9,134 nucleotides of DNA from Paracoccaceae bacterium (lineage in GTDB: Bacteria > Pseudomonadota > Alphaproteobacteria > Rhodobacterales > Rhodobacteraceae): positions 1-9,134 of the forward strand of contig JABGTH010000240.1 in the NCBI GenBank assembly GCA_018647275.1, read 5' to 3'. The first letter of the stretch is position 1. The number at the start of each line of letters is the position of its first letter. Below, in pieces: positions 1 through 6,553 of this stretch. The notes below the pieces were generated by a model. That model did not search any database. It saw only the letters and a list, made by a program, of their open reading frames with translations, and was not told the origin of the DNA. Both the position numbers and the translations under genes were made by a program.

Positions 1-122
1 CACAACGAAACGTGCGTTGCGACCATAAGATTGAACGCCTCAGGCAAAGTGCCGGCTGAGTAGCCCATCAGGATTTCATCCGTCAGGTGATGTTTAATAT
101 CTATGCTCATCATTTTGTTCAT
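1..122 (-). CDS. chrR: ChrR-type zinc anti-sigma factor, N-terminal part
   Basis: First 40 residues of an anti-sigma factor that holds RpoE inactive in the cytoplasm until singlet oxygen or organic hydroperoxide triggers its loss. The visible protein starts MNKMMSIDIKHHLTDEILMG and continues with YSAGTLPEAF and a VATH segment, matching the zinc-binding anti-sigma domain of R. sphaeroides ChrR. In that protein His6 and His31 bind zinc with two cysteines. Here H12 and H37 have the same 25-residue spacing, and the expected cysteines would lie just past the window edge. Its ATG overlaps the rpoE stop codon (ATGA), so the two are cotranscribed and probably translationally coupled. Met4 or Met5 could be the real start, but the ATGA overlap favours Met1. 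The cupin-like C-terminal domain is not visible. Confidence 0.9.
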   Translation of the reverse strand, partial: MNKMMSIDIKHHLTDEILMGYSAGTLPEAFNLMVATHVSL

Positions 123-664
123 TTCATCGTTTGGCGTAAGCGCTCGAGAGCTAACCTAATTCGCGATTTGATCGTGCCAAGGGGCAGACCTGTTTTTCTA
201 GCAATCTCGCTGTGGGACAAATCCCCGAAGTACGCCTGTTCTATAAGTTCTCTTTGTGCTGCAGGGAGTGTCGTTAACGCCTTGCTTAGGATCTCAGTTT
301 CTTGCTGCAGCGCTAGAACGTCGGTTTGATCGGGTTCTTCTTCTGGGCCCCATGTGAGGTCCTCAGGTTCCGGACGGCGTTGTTTGCGCAGAATGTCAAT
401 TTTGCGGTTTCGTGCGATTGTAAAAATCCAAGTTGCAACCGATGCGCGGGACGGGTCGAACAAATGAGCTTTGTGCCAAAGGGTCGCCATCACCTCTTGA
501 GCGCATTCCTCAGCCATGGAACCATCGGCACCAGAATTTATTAGAAAGCCCTTCACTCGCGGGGCAAAGTGAGCGTAAAGGTCTGCAAAAGCTGCCTTGT
601 CCGCGTCATCACGAATACGACGGACATGAGAAATCCATAAATTACGTTTGTTTTCGTCTGTCAC
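119..664 (-). CDS. rpoE: ECF RNA polymerase sigma factor RpoE (ChrR-controlled, ECF11-like)
   Basis: Extracytoplasmic-function sigma factor of 181 residues that directs RNA polymerase to singlet-oxygen and peroxide response genes. Region 2 (about residues 20-95) contains HLFDPSRASVATWIFTIARN, nearly identical to R. sphaeroides RpoE. A linker with WGPEEEPDQ follows, then region 4 (about 125-178) with a helix-turn-helix around LSHSEIARKTGLPLGTIKSR. I chose GTG at 664 because the resulting start (TDENKRNLW) aligns with the N-terminus of known RpoE. The reading frame is open up to an ATG at 757, but those 31 extra residues match nothing I know of in the family, and that ATG coincides with the predicted transcription start. 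No good Shine-Dalgarno precedes 664, and TTG or GTG codons slightly upstream (688, 679) cannot be excluded. It overlaps chrR by 4 bases and is divergent from its probable target operon. Confidence 0.93.
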   Translation of the reverse strand: MTDENKRNLWISHVRRIRDDADKAAFADLYAHFAPRVKGFLINSGADGSMAEECAQEVMATLWHKAHLFDPSRASVATWIFTIARNRKIDILRKQRRPEPEDLTWGPEEEPDQTDVLALQQETEILSKALTTLPAAQRELIEQAYFGDLSHSEIARKTGLPLGTIKSRIRLALERLRQTMK

Positions 665-678
665 GCGTTTCGAACCCA

Positions 679-699
679 CTGCAACCAAACGGGTTGCAG
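679..699 (-). other. Perfect 8-bp hairpin in the rpoE leader
   Basis: Positions 679-686 (ctgcaacc) and 692-699 (ggttgcag) are perfectly complementary around a 5-base loop. If transcription starts near 756 and translation at GTG 664, the hairpin lies in the untranslated leader and ends 14 bases before the start codon, where a ribosome would load. It could affect translation of rpoE. If translation started at 757 it would instead be a structure inside coding sequence. Function is inferred only from position. Confidence 0.5.
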
Positions 700-762
700 C
701 CGTCTGAAAGTTAACCGATCTTTCCCTCGGTAACACATTATGTGAATGGGCTGACATACCAA

Positions 763-791
763 ATGTACGGTTGTAGCGCTGAATTGGATCA
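763..791 (-). promoter_or_regulatory. Predicted RpoE-dependent promoter of rpoE-chrR
   Basis: On the minus strand TGATCC (791-786) is followed by 18 bases and TACAT (767-763). The R. sphaeroides RpoE consensus, as I recall it, is TGATCC, about 18 bases, TAAGA. The -35 element is an exact match and the spacing agrees; the -10 agrees in TA and one further A. Transcription would begin near 756, consistent with autoregulation of rpoE, which is known for this system. Confidence 0.6.
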
Positions 792-812
792 AATTTCTTT
801 TTTTGCGTTTTG

Positions 813-841
813 ACATCCGATTTCGGGCATGGCGCGTATAC
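813..841 (+). promoter_or_regulatory. Predicted RpoE-dependent promoter of the five-gene operon
   Basis: ACATCC (813-818), then 18 bases, then TATAC (837-841). This repeats the layout of the rpoE promoter on the other strand (ATCC, 18 bases, TA), and a start near 848 would give a leader of about 26 bases before the ATG at 874. The -35 departs from TGATCC in its first two bases, so it may be weaker. TTGACA at 810-815 also resembles a housekeeping -35, but no -10 box sits 16-18 bases downstream. The two -35 elements face away from each other across a T-rich spacer (792-810). Confidence 0.45.
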
Positions 842-873
842 CTACCAAACACATCTAATAGGACTTTATATTC

Positions 874-2172
874 ATGCCATTCGACCGACCAAACCCGACG
901 CCACAAAAAATCGCCATTGTTGGTGGCGGAATTTCAGGGATGGGTTCTGCCTACAAACTAATGGAACGTAATTGGGTCACATTATTCGAAGCTGAGCCGC
1001 AGCTTGGCGGGCACGCACGCACCAAAATTGCGGGCAAGCGTGGAGATCAGCCTGTCGATACAGGGTTCATTGTATTTAACTACGCAAATTACCCACACAT
1101 GGCGGAGCTGTTCGCTGACTTGAACGTACCAGTGGTGAAGTCAAACATGAGTTTTGGTGCCTCAATCGGAGGAGGTCGCCTCGAGTACGGGCTGGCCAGC
1201 CTAGATGCGCTGTTTGCTCAACGTATGAATGCTGTGAATCCAAAATTTTTGGGCATGGTGCGCGATATTTTACGATTCAATAAAAACGCGCTTGAAGCGG
1301 CCAAAGACCGTACAATCACTGTCTCTCAGTTTTTGGACAAATTAGGCACTGGTGCTTGGTTTCGTGATTACTATTTGTTGCCACTGTCGGGTGCAATTTG
1401 GTCGACGCCGACGCAAAAAATTATGGATTTCCCCGCACATGCGATGATACAGTTTTTCGAGAACCATGCGCTTTTGAACACAACCGGACAGCACCAATGG
1501 TACACCGTTAATGGTGGCTCAGTTGAATACGTCCGGCGTCTCGAAGCAGCACTTCGAAGCCACGAAGTGGATATCAGATTGAATTCGCTGGTCCAATCGG
1601 TACGCCGTGATGGAGGCGGTGTTCAGGTTAAAGCTGTGGGCGGCGAGTGGGAGGCCTTTGATCAAGTAATCTTTGGGACGCACTCGGATGATACATTGGC
1701 CTTGTTGGCTGACCCAACGAATGAAGAACAGGCGGCATTGGGTGCGATCAGATATCAACCGAATGAGGTTACGCTGCACGCTGACGAAAGCATTATGCCA
1801 AAGCGCCGCCAAACATGGTCGTCTTGGGTTTATACTGAAGATGAAAAAGGGACTGGTGATCAAATTGATCTGACCTATTGGATGAATTCACTTCAGCCGA
1901 TCCCAATGGACGATCCACACTTTGTGACTTTGAATACAAAGCGCACTATCCGTGAAGAGCTGATCTATGATCAGGTGACGCTTCGCCACCCAGTTTATGA
2001 TCTAGCGGCCCTTGCCGCACAGGAAAAAGTTCGCGCGATAAATGGTGCAAACAGCACGTGGTTCACGGGGGCTTGGTTGCGTCACGGGTTCCATGAAGAC
2101 GGTCTTGAAAGTGCCGTCACTGTTGCGGACGCGATCAGGAAGAATTGTACGGAATGTGAACTTATCTCGTGA
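874..2172 (+). CDS. ufaD: FAD-dependent amine-oxidase-fold enzyme, RSP1091/UfaD-like fatty-acid desaturase
   Basis: Flavoprotein of 432 residues of the predicted NAD/FAD-binding family COG2907 (amine oxidase/phytoene desaturase fold). The N-terminal dinucleotide-binding motif is IVGGGISG (15-22), the acidic end of the second strand is E39, and GGHART (45-50) follows. The C-terminal FAD-contacting segment is FTGAW (397-401) with GFHEDGLESA (405-414). There is no signal peptide; it probably works at the inner face of the membrane. The homologue at this position in R. sphaeroides is RSP1091, an RpoE target needed for full singlet-oxygen response and linked to furan fatty acid synthesis. I believe it is the desaturase UfaD, which turns a methylated monounsaturated acyl chain into a methylated diene, but that symbol is from memory. 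Start ATG 874 is preceded by AGGA at 860-863, slightly distant. First gene of the operon, divergent from rpoE; its stop overlaps the next start (GTGA). Confidence 0.88.
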   Translation: MPFDRPNPTPQKIAIVGGGISGMGSAYKLMERNWVTLFEAEPQLGGHARTKIAGKRGDQPVDTGFIVFNYANYPHMAELFADLNVPVVKSNMSFGASIGGGRLEYGLASLDALFAQRMNAVNPKFLGMVRDILRFNKNALEAAKDRTITVSQFLDKLGTGAWFRDYYLLPLSGAIWSTPTQKIMDFPAHAMIQFFENHALLNTTGQHQWYTVNGGSVEYVRRLEAALRSHEVDIRLNSLVQSVRRDGGGVQVKAVGGEWEAFDQVIFGTHSDDTLALLADPTNEEQAALGAIRYQPNEVTLHADESIMPKRRQTWSSWVYTEDEKGTGDQIDLTYWMNSLQPIPMDDPHFVTLNTKRTIREELIYDQVTLRHPVYDLAALAAQEKVRAINGANSTWFTGAWLRHGFHEDGLESAVTVADAIRKNCTECELIS

Positions 2173-2930
2173 GAAACACTGTTGATCATATCAATGGTGT
2201 GACGTTCCATAGTCGCAAAGGCGAGGTCAAAAACGCTTTTCGCTATCCCATCGACTACGTTCTTCTTGATGCGGATGCTCCAACTCTTACCACTGGATTA
2301 TTCGCGCGTAATGGTCGCGGGGTCGTAGCGTTAAACGATTTGGATCACGGCGGTGTTCCAAAGGACGGCCGCGGCAGCACATGGGTTCGCGAAGTGCTTG
2401 AAGCACACAAAGTGACTGGCGTAGCAAGAATTGAAATTCTGGCGCAACCCAAAGTTTTAGGTCACGTATTTAACCCGGTTAGTTTTTGGCTTTGCCGCAA
2501 TGCCGCCGATGACATGATTGCTGTCATTGCGGAGGTGTCTAACACCTTTGGGGATCGCCACTCATATTTGTTACACCATCCAGATCTACGCCCAATTCTG
2601 GCGACAGATCGGTTAAAATCTACCAAGCTAATGCATGTATCGCCCTTCCAACCGGTGGAGGGTGGATACGAATTTCGGTTTAATATCCGCGATGACAGAA
2701 TTGGTGTCTGGATTGACTACACTCAAGGCGATGGTGGGGTGATTGCAACGCTGACTGGAACCCGCGCACCGCTTACCAATAGCGCAATCCTTTACATGCT
2801 ATTGCGTCGACCTTTTGGGTCACGTCGCGTTCTAAGTTTGATCCACTGGCAGGCTTTGAAGCTGTGGTGGAAAAAGGCGCGTTTTCGCTCCTGTCCAGAA
2901 GCGCCATCCAAAGAGATTTCGCGCGGATGA
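2169..2930 (+). CDS. DUF1365 family protein (RSP1090-like)
   Basis: Protein of 253 residues belonging to DUF1365 (COG3496), biochemical activity unknown. Family landmarks are an N-terminal HSR (14-16), DLDHGG (57-62), the signature RIEILAQPKVLGHVFNPVSF (87-106), EVSNTFGDRH (122-131) and K155 with HVSPF (158-162). These are rich in conserved His, Asp and Asn, which would suit a metal or acyl-group site, though that is inference. No signal peptide or clear membrane helix is visible. It begins with GTG at 2169, inside the stop codon of the FAD enzyme (GTGA), and its own stop overlaps the transporter start. DUF1365 genes are regularly found beside the COG2907 flavoprotein and cyclopropane-synthase-like methyltransferases in RpoE/ChrR loci, so a role in modifying unsaturated phospholipid chains is plausible. 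Whether it is the oxygenase step (UfaO) of furan fatty acid synthesis cannot be told from sequence. Confidence 0.88.
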   Translation: MRNTVDHINGVTFHSRKGEVKNAFRYPIDYVLLDADAPTLTTGLFARNGRGVVALNDLDHGGVPKDGRGSTWVREVLEAHKVTGVARIEILAQPKVLGHVFNPVSFWLCRNAADDMIAVIAEVSNTFGDRHSYLLHHPDLRPILATDRLKSTKLMHVSPFQPVEGGYEFRFNIRDDRIGVWIDYTQGDGGVIATLTGTRAPLTNSAILYMLLRRPFGSRRVLSLIHWQALKLWWKKARFRSCPEAPSKEISRG

Positions 2931-4180
2931 GCATGTCATCATCACTTATTGAGGTGCGCAAAAATAACCTCCCAGCGTATGCTGTTTTTGCTGCGATGTT
3001 ATCGGCAGCTGGCCTGCCAATTTACATCCATGCGCCGAAGTATTTCGTTGATGAATACGGGGTGTCCTTGGCTGCACTCGGTTCAGTCTTGTTTGTTTTG
3101 CGATTGCTGGACGTTGTTCAAGACCCGTTGTTGGGGCGTCTATCCGCGCGTTTGGGTCGTCGTCGGGTATTTGCGATTTCAATCGCCTGCGTTGTTATGG
3201 CGCTGGGAATGCTCGGGCTTTTTGCTGTCGAGCCGTTGGTGTCCCCGTTGGTGTGGTTTGGCTTGATGCTGACGTTGGTTTTCTCGGCGTTTTCATTCTT
3301 GACCATAAACTTTTACGCACAAGGTGTCGTCACCGCATCATCATTGGGGCAATTTGGTCACTTGCGTTTGGCGCGCTGGCGGGAAAGTGGGGCGCTGTTT
3401 GGCGTTTGCATTGCTGCGATCGCGCCATTGGTGTTTTTATATTTTACCGACGCACCGTTCGGTGGATTTGCGATTGGGTTTGCAGTTTTGGCCTTGGTTG
3501 CTGGCACAATGATGCGGGCTGAATGGGTGGAAGGCAGGGGCTTAAAATCGGCCGGTTTTCAGACCGTGCTTCAAGATCCGATTGCACGGCGTCTGTTGAT
3601 TATCGCTTTTGTGAATGCGGCGCCTGTTGCCGTTAGTTCCACGCTGTTTCTATTTTATGTCGAAGCACGTTTGATGTCTCCGGGAATGGAGGGGCCACTG
3701 CTACTATTGTTTTTCCTTTCTGCAGCATTTTCGGTTCCTCTGTGGGGGGGCGTAGCGGAAAAACTGGGTACCAAAAGCACCCTAATGATTTCGATGACAC
3801 TTGCGATTGTCGCCTTTGGTTTTGCGATATTTTTTGGCGCGGGCGATTGGCTTGCTTTTGCGGTCGTATGTGTCGCTTCCGGCGCTGCTTTGGGTGCGGA
3901 TCTGACGCTGTTGCCTGCAATGTTCGCTAAGCGGATGGGAGAAATTTCTCCTGCAGCTACTGAGGGCTTTGGCCTTTGGTCATTTGTCTCGAAATTTACG
4001 CTCGCATTTTCTGCCGTCCTGCTGCTTCCGGCATTGCAGTGGGCTGGCTTCGAAAGCGGTTCAGACAGTAACTCAAGTCACTCTTTGTTTGTTTTGGCTT
4101 TGTTGTACGCGGCTGTGCCGTGTGTGTTGAAAATTTTTGCTTTGATCCTGTTGGCATTTACTGCCGTTAATGAGGAATGA
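2927..4180 (+). CDS. MFS transporter, glycoside/cation symporter-like (RSP1089-like)
   Basis: Integral membrane protein of 417 residues with about twelve hydrophobic segments, resembling the MelB-type glycoside-pentoside-cation symporters (COG2211). The loop after the second helix carries DVVQDPLLGRLSARLGRRR (62-80), the family's D-DP-GR-S-R-GRRR motif. A second landmark is RLARWRES in the central part. The frame is open back to an ATG at 2864, but the start was set at ATG 2927 because it overlaps the DUF1365 stop (ATGA) and gives a normal N-terminus before helix 1; ATG 2933 is a close alternative. The substrate is unknown. Its place among lipid-modifying genes suggests a lipid-related or redox-related cargo or a lipid-flipping role rather than a sugar, but this is inference only. 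Confidence 0.88.
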   Translation: MSMSSSLIEVRKNNLPAYAVFAAMLSAAGLPIYIHAPKYFVDEYGVSLAALGSVLFVLRLLDVVQDPLLGRLSARLGRRRVFAISIACVVMALGMLGLFAVEPLVSPLVWFGLMLTLVFSAFSFLTINFYAQGVVTASSLGQFGHLRLARWRESGALFGVCIAAIAPLVFLYFTDAPFGGFAIGFAVLALVAGTMMRAEWVEGRGLKSAGFQTVLQDPIARRLLIIAFVNAAPVAVSSTLFLFYVEARLMSPGMEGPLLLLFFLSAAFSVPLWGGVAEKLGTKSTLMISMTLAIVAFGFAIFFGAGDWLAFAVVCVASGAALGADLTLLPAMFAKRMGEISPAATEGFGLWSFVSKFTLAFSAVLLLPALQWAGFESGSDSNSSHSLFVLALLYAAVPCVLKIFALILLAFTAVNEE

Positions 4181-4183
4181 TTT

Positions 4184-4762
4184 ATGAATAGCTTACTTTA
4201 TATCCTTCTTGGTGCGGCCCTAGTGCTCGCCTTGAATGTACTGCGTGGACGATACGCGAGCTTCGTTGCGCAAAAGCCAAGCGACTATTTGAACGGGACA
4301 GAGATGTTTGATTTACGCCAACACATGAACGGGCCAATTACCTGCGAGGGTGTGATCTACGGCCCATTCGGGCGCGTAAGTAGCCGTTTTGTAGGAGCCT
4401 TCGAATGTTCTTGGGTGGGCAATCAGGGTGTCATGAGTGAAGAGTTTCGCTATGACGATGGATCGGTTCAGAATCGGCGCTGGAGCTTAAAAATTGATGA
4501 GCACGGCGCGATAAAGGCAACGGCACCAGACGTTGTTGGCGAAGGCGAAGGCCATCAGGTCGGTTCATCGGTTCAATTGAAATACCGCCTTCGGTTGCCT
4601 GAAAGTGCTGGCGGTCACGTCTTGAACACTGTGGATTGGATGTATCTTGCACCCAACGGCTCAATCGTAAATCGGTCTCAATTTCGCAAATTTGGTATTC
4701 AAGTTGCTGAGCTTGTCGCGACTATGCGACCAGCCCATGTTGAATTGAAGAATGCGGCATAA
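4184..4762 (+). CDS. Membrane-anchored DUF3833 protein (RSP1088-like)
   Basis: Protein of 192 residues. Residues 4-20 form one hydrophobic segment that looks like an uncleaved membrane anchor; there is no lipobox cysteine, although many DUF3833 members are annotated as lipoproteins. The soluble part begins near FDLRQHMNG (42-50), a DUF3833 hallmark, followed by GPFGRVSSRF, EEFRYDDGS, RRW and a C-terminal LNTVDWMYLAPNGSIVNRSQ. The regular alternation of polar and hydrophobic residues suggests a beta-rich, lipocalin-like domain, which would suit handling of a lipid; that is inference. GAGGAA at 4172-4177 lies within the end of the transporter gene and serves as a well-placed ribosome site six bases before the ATG. 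The stop shares one base with the next start (TAATG). Function unknown. Confidence 0.85.
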   Translation: MNSLLYILLGAALVLALNVLRGRYASFVAQKPSDYLNGTEMFDLRQHMNGPITCEGVIYGPFGRVSSRFVGAFECSWVGNQGVMSEEFRYDDGSVQNRRWSLKIDEHGAIKATAPDVVGEGEGHQVGSSVQLKYRLRLPESAGGHVLNTVDWMYLAPNGSIVNRSQFRKFGIQVAELVATMRPAHVELKNAA

Positions 4763-5493
4763 TGGGCGAATGGCAGGGAAAACGGTATTGGTTGGTTGGT
4801 GCAAGTGATGGGTTAGGTGCGGCACTGGCACAAATCATGAGCCGCTCTGGTGCAGAGGTGATCTTGTCCGCGCGCTCTGAAGGCAAGTTGGCAGAAGTAG
4901 TCGCGACGCTGCCCGGTAAAGCTAGTTATCAGGTGATGGACATCGCCGACGACGTAAGCGTGAAGGCGGCTGCAGCTGCAGTCGGTGATATTGACGGGAT
5001 TGTTCTTTTGGCTGGGGTCTATTGGCCCTTCGGTGCCCAAGCATGGAATGCGGATCAGGCTACTGCGATGGTGGACATCAACTTCACCGGCTACGTGCGT
5101 GTTCTGGGTCAAGTCGTGCCAAAGTTAGTTGCAAAGGACGATGGGCACGTGGTTATCACATCCAGTTTAACAGGATTTCGCGGATTACCGCGATCAATTG
5201 GTTACACAGCATCCAAGGCGGCAACGATGTCGCTGGCCGAATGCATGTATGCAGACCTACGCAAGACAGGCGTAAAAGTTCAGATCGCAAACCCGGGCTT
5301 TATTAAAACGCAATTGACGGCCAAGAACGATTTCAAGATGCCGTTCATCATGGAACCCGAGGTCGCAGCACGAGAGATGTTTGAGCATATGAACGACACC
5401 GCATTTAAGAAAAGCTTCCCGCATTTCTTCTCGCTGTTGTTCAGGGGCAGCCAGTTTTTACCAGACTGGTTATATTACCGAATTTTCAGCTGA
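4762..5493 (+). CDS. Short-chain dehydrogenase/reductase (RSP1087-like)
   Basis: Classical SDR of 243 residues, cytoplasmic. The NAD(P)-binding glycine motif is GASDGLG (13-19), D60 is the acidic residue of the adenine pocket, and LAG (83-85) stands where the family has NAG. The catalytic set is complete: N107, S135, Y148 and K152 (Y-T-A-S-K), with PG at 178-179 behind it. The basic-aromatic C-terminus (FLPDWLYYRIF) could touch membrane lipid. R36-39 region residues (SARS) suggest NADPH rather than NADH, with moderate certainty. As last gene of the operon it probably oxidises or reduces a hydroxy or keto group on a modified acyl chain or an aldehyde from lipid peroxidation; the substrate cannot be read from sequence. 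ATG 4762 overlaps the preceding stop by one base. Confidence 0.9.
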   Translation: MGEWQGKRYWLVGASDGLGAALAQIMSRSGAEVILSARSEGKLAEVVATLPGKASYQVMDIADDVSVKAAAAAVGDIDGIVLLAGVYWPFGAQAWNADQATAMVDINFTGYVRVLGQVVPKLVAKDDGHVVITSSLTGFRGLPRSIGYTASKAATMSLAECMYADLRKTGVKVQIANPGFIKTQLTAKNDFKMPFIMEPEVAAREMFEHMNDTAFKKSFPHFFSLLFRGSQFLPDWLYYRIFS

Positions 5494-5500
5494 TTAGATT

Positions 5501-6553
5501 TCAGGGTACTTTGGTGTGCTCCAAATAGATATTTTTCGCACGACCCCAAACGCCAGTTTCCAAATCAGGTAGCTCGATCAATGAGGGTAGCAATTGCGCG
5601 GCATAATCCTGAGAGCTTTCGTTTGGAAGCATGGATGGCAGGTTGTCGATTGCTGTCACATCCATTGGAGGGTTGTCATGGACGCGCAGAGTAGGTTGAG
5701 CCCATGTTGTTGTTCGATCATATACCTTTACGGGCGAAAAGGTGCTGTCAGGATCGCAGGCAATATCACCGATGACTGTGAGTTGACGAGGTGTGGTTTT
5801 GGCTGCCTTGGGGACGAACACGGGGGTGCCGGGAGCCGCCAGTATACAGTTAAAAAAGATGTCGTGCTGAAGGACCTCAGGGAATGGCCCGCCGCTTGCG
5901 GTTTCTGGTATATCCCATTTTGTTGTGGTCACACCAAGCTGCGCGCATAGGTCGGATGCACCTGTGCCCACACGACCCAATGCGCCGATCACTAATGCAC
6001 TTGGGATTGACGCCACATTCACTAGATCGCGTTGCAAGTCGGCAACCAAAGTCGCGGAATTTGGATAGGTGCCCATGGCACCTACACGCTTACCAGATTG
6101 CTGTGCAGCCCAGCATTTTAGCGCAACAGCCGCGCCAGCGTAGCCGGCCCAATAACCGAACGCCGCGACACGACACCCTGTTCCATCGACAAGATATTCA
6201 AGGTCATAAAGAGTACCGCCACCCGCCACAAATCTGCGTAACAACCGTTGACCAGAGGGTTGCCCTTTGTAGGCGTGACCAAACATAATATGTTTGTGCT
6301 TTAACGGCGTCCCGTCTTCGGGCAGTTCTTTCAGACCAAAGATAATCGCATCAAGCGGGGCAGTCGGCCACGTGTTGGAGGGCGCAATGTGGCATCCGGC
6401 CTCTTTGTAACCTTGGATTGGTGTGCACCGGGTTGGGCATTCCTCAATGGTCACCACAATTCCTGCTGCGATCAAAGCTGCGGCGCCTTCTGGGCTCAGT
6501 CCAACGCGTTCTTCGTTATCGCGTTGTTCCGCGCGGACCCAAAGATGTGTCAT
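5501..6553 (-). CDS. Saccharopine dehydrogenase, NAD+, L-lysine-forming type (LYS1-like)
   Basis: Cytoplasmic enzyme of 350 residues related to fungal LYS1 (EC 1.5.1.7; about 370 residues), which interconverts saccharopine with lysine plus 2-oxoglutarate. The N-terminal alanine-dehydrogenase-like domain shows R7-A-E, R16 and GLKELP, with K75 and H93 (in FGHAYK) matching the catalytic lysine and histidine of yeast LYS1. RVAAFGYWAGYAGAA (128-142) follows. The nucleotide site is GALGRVG (190-196). The C-terminal part has DIACDPDSTFSP (263-274). Alphaproteobacteria normally make lysine through diaminopimelate, so a role in lysine breakdown or osmolyte metabolism is more likely than synthesis. Its ATG overlaps the stop of the GST gene (ATGA). 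No lysine-degradation partner (saccharopine dehydrogenase, glutamate-forming; aminoadipate semialdehyde dehydrogenase) is visible here. Confidence 0.9.
   Translation of the reverse strand: MTHLWVRAEQRDNEERVGLSPEGAAALIAAGIVVTIEECPTRCTPIQGYKEAGCHIAPSNTWPTAPLDAIIFGLKELPEDGTPLKHKHIMFGHAYKGQPSGQRLLRRFVAGGGTLYDLEYLVDGTGCRVAAFGYWAGYAGAAVALKCWAAQQSGKRVGAMGTYPNSATLVADLQRDLVNVASIPSALVIGALGRVGTGASDLCAQLGVTTTKWDIPETASGGPFPEVLQHDIFFNCILAAPGTPVFVPKAAKTTPRQLTVIGDIACDPDSTFSPVKVYDRTTTWAQPTLRVHDNPPMDVTAIDNLPSMLPNESSQDYAAQLLPSLIELPDLETGVWGRAKNIYLEHTKVP

Noticed and set aside
665..757. Upstream extension of the rpoE frame to ATG 757 as the main start
   Set aside because: The extra 31 residues do not resemble the family N-terminus and the predicted transcription start falls on this ATG. 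Kept only as a stated alternative.
810..841. Housekeeping sigma promoter based on TTGACA at 810-815
   Set aside because: No -10 box at 16-18 bases; the nearest TATA-like bases are over 20 away. The RpoE-type reading has better spacing.
2864..2926. Upstream ATG for the MFS gene at 2864
   Set aside because: It would overlap the DUF1365 gene by 67 bases, whereas ATG 2927 gives the ATGA overlap typical of this operon.
5461..5469. Palindrome ccagactgg near the end of the SDR gene as a terminator
   Set aside because: It lies within coding sequence, has a one-base centre and no following T run.
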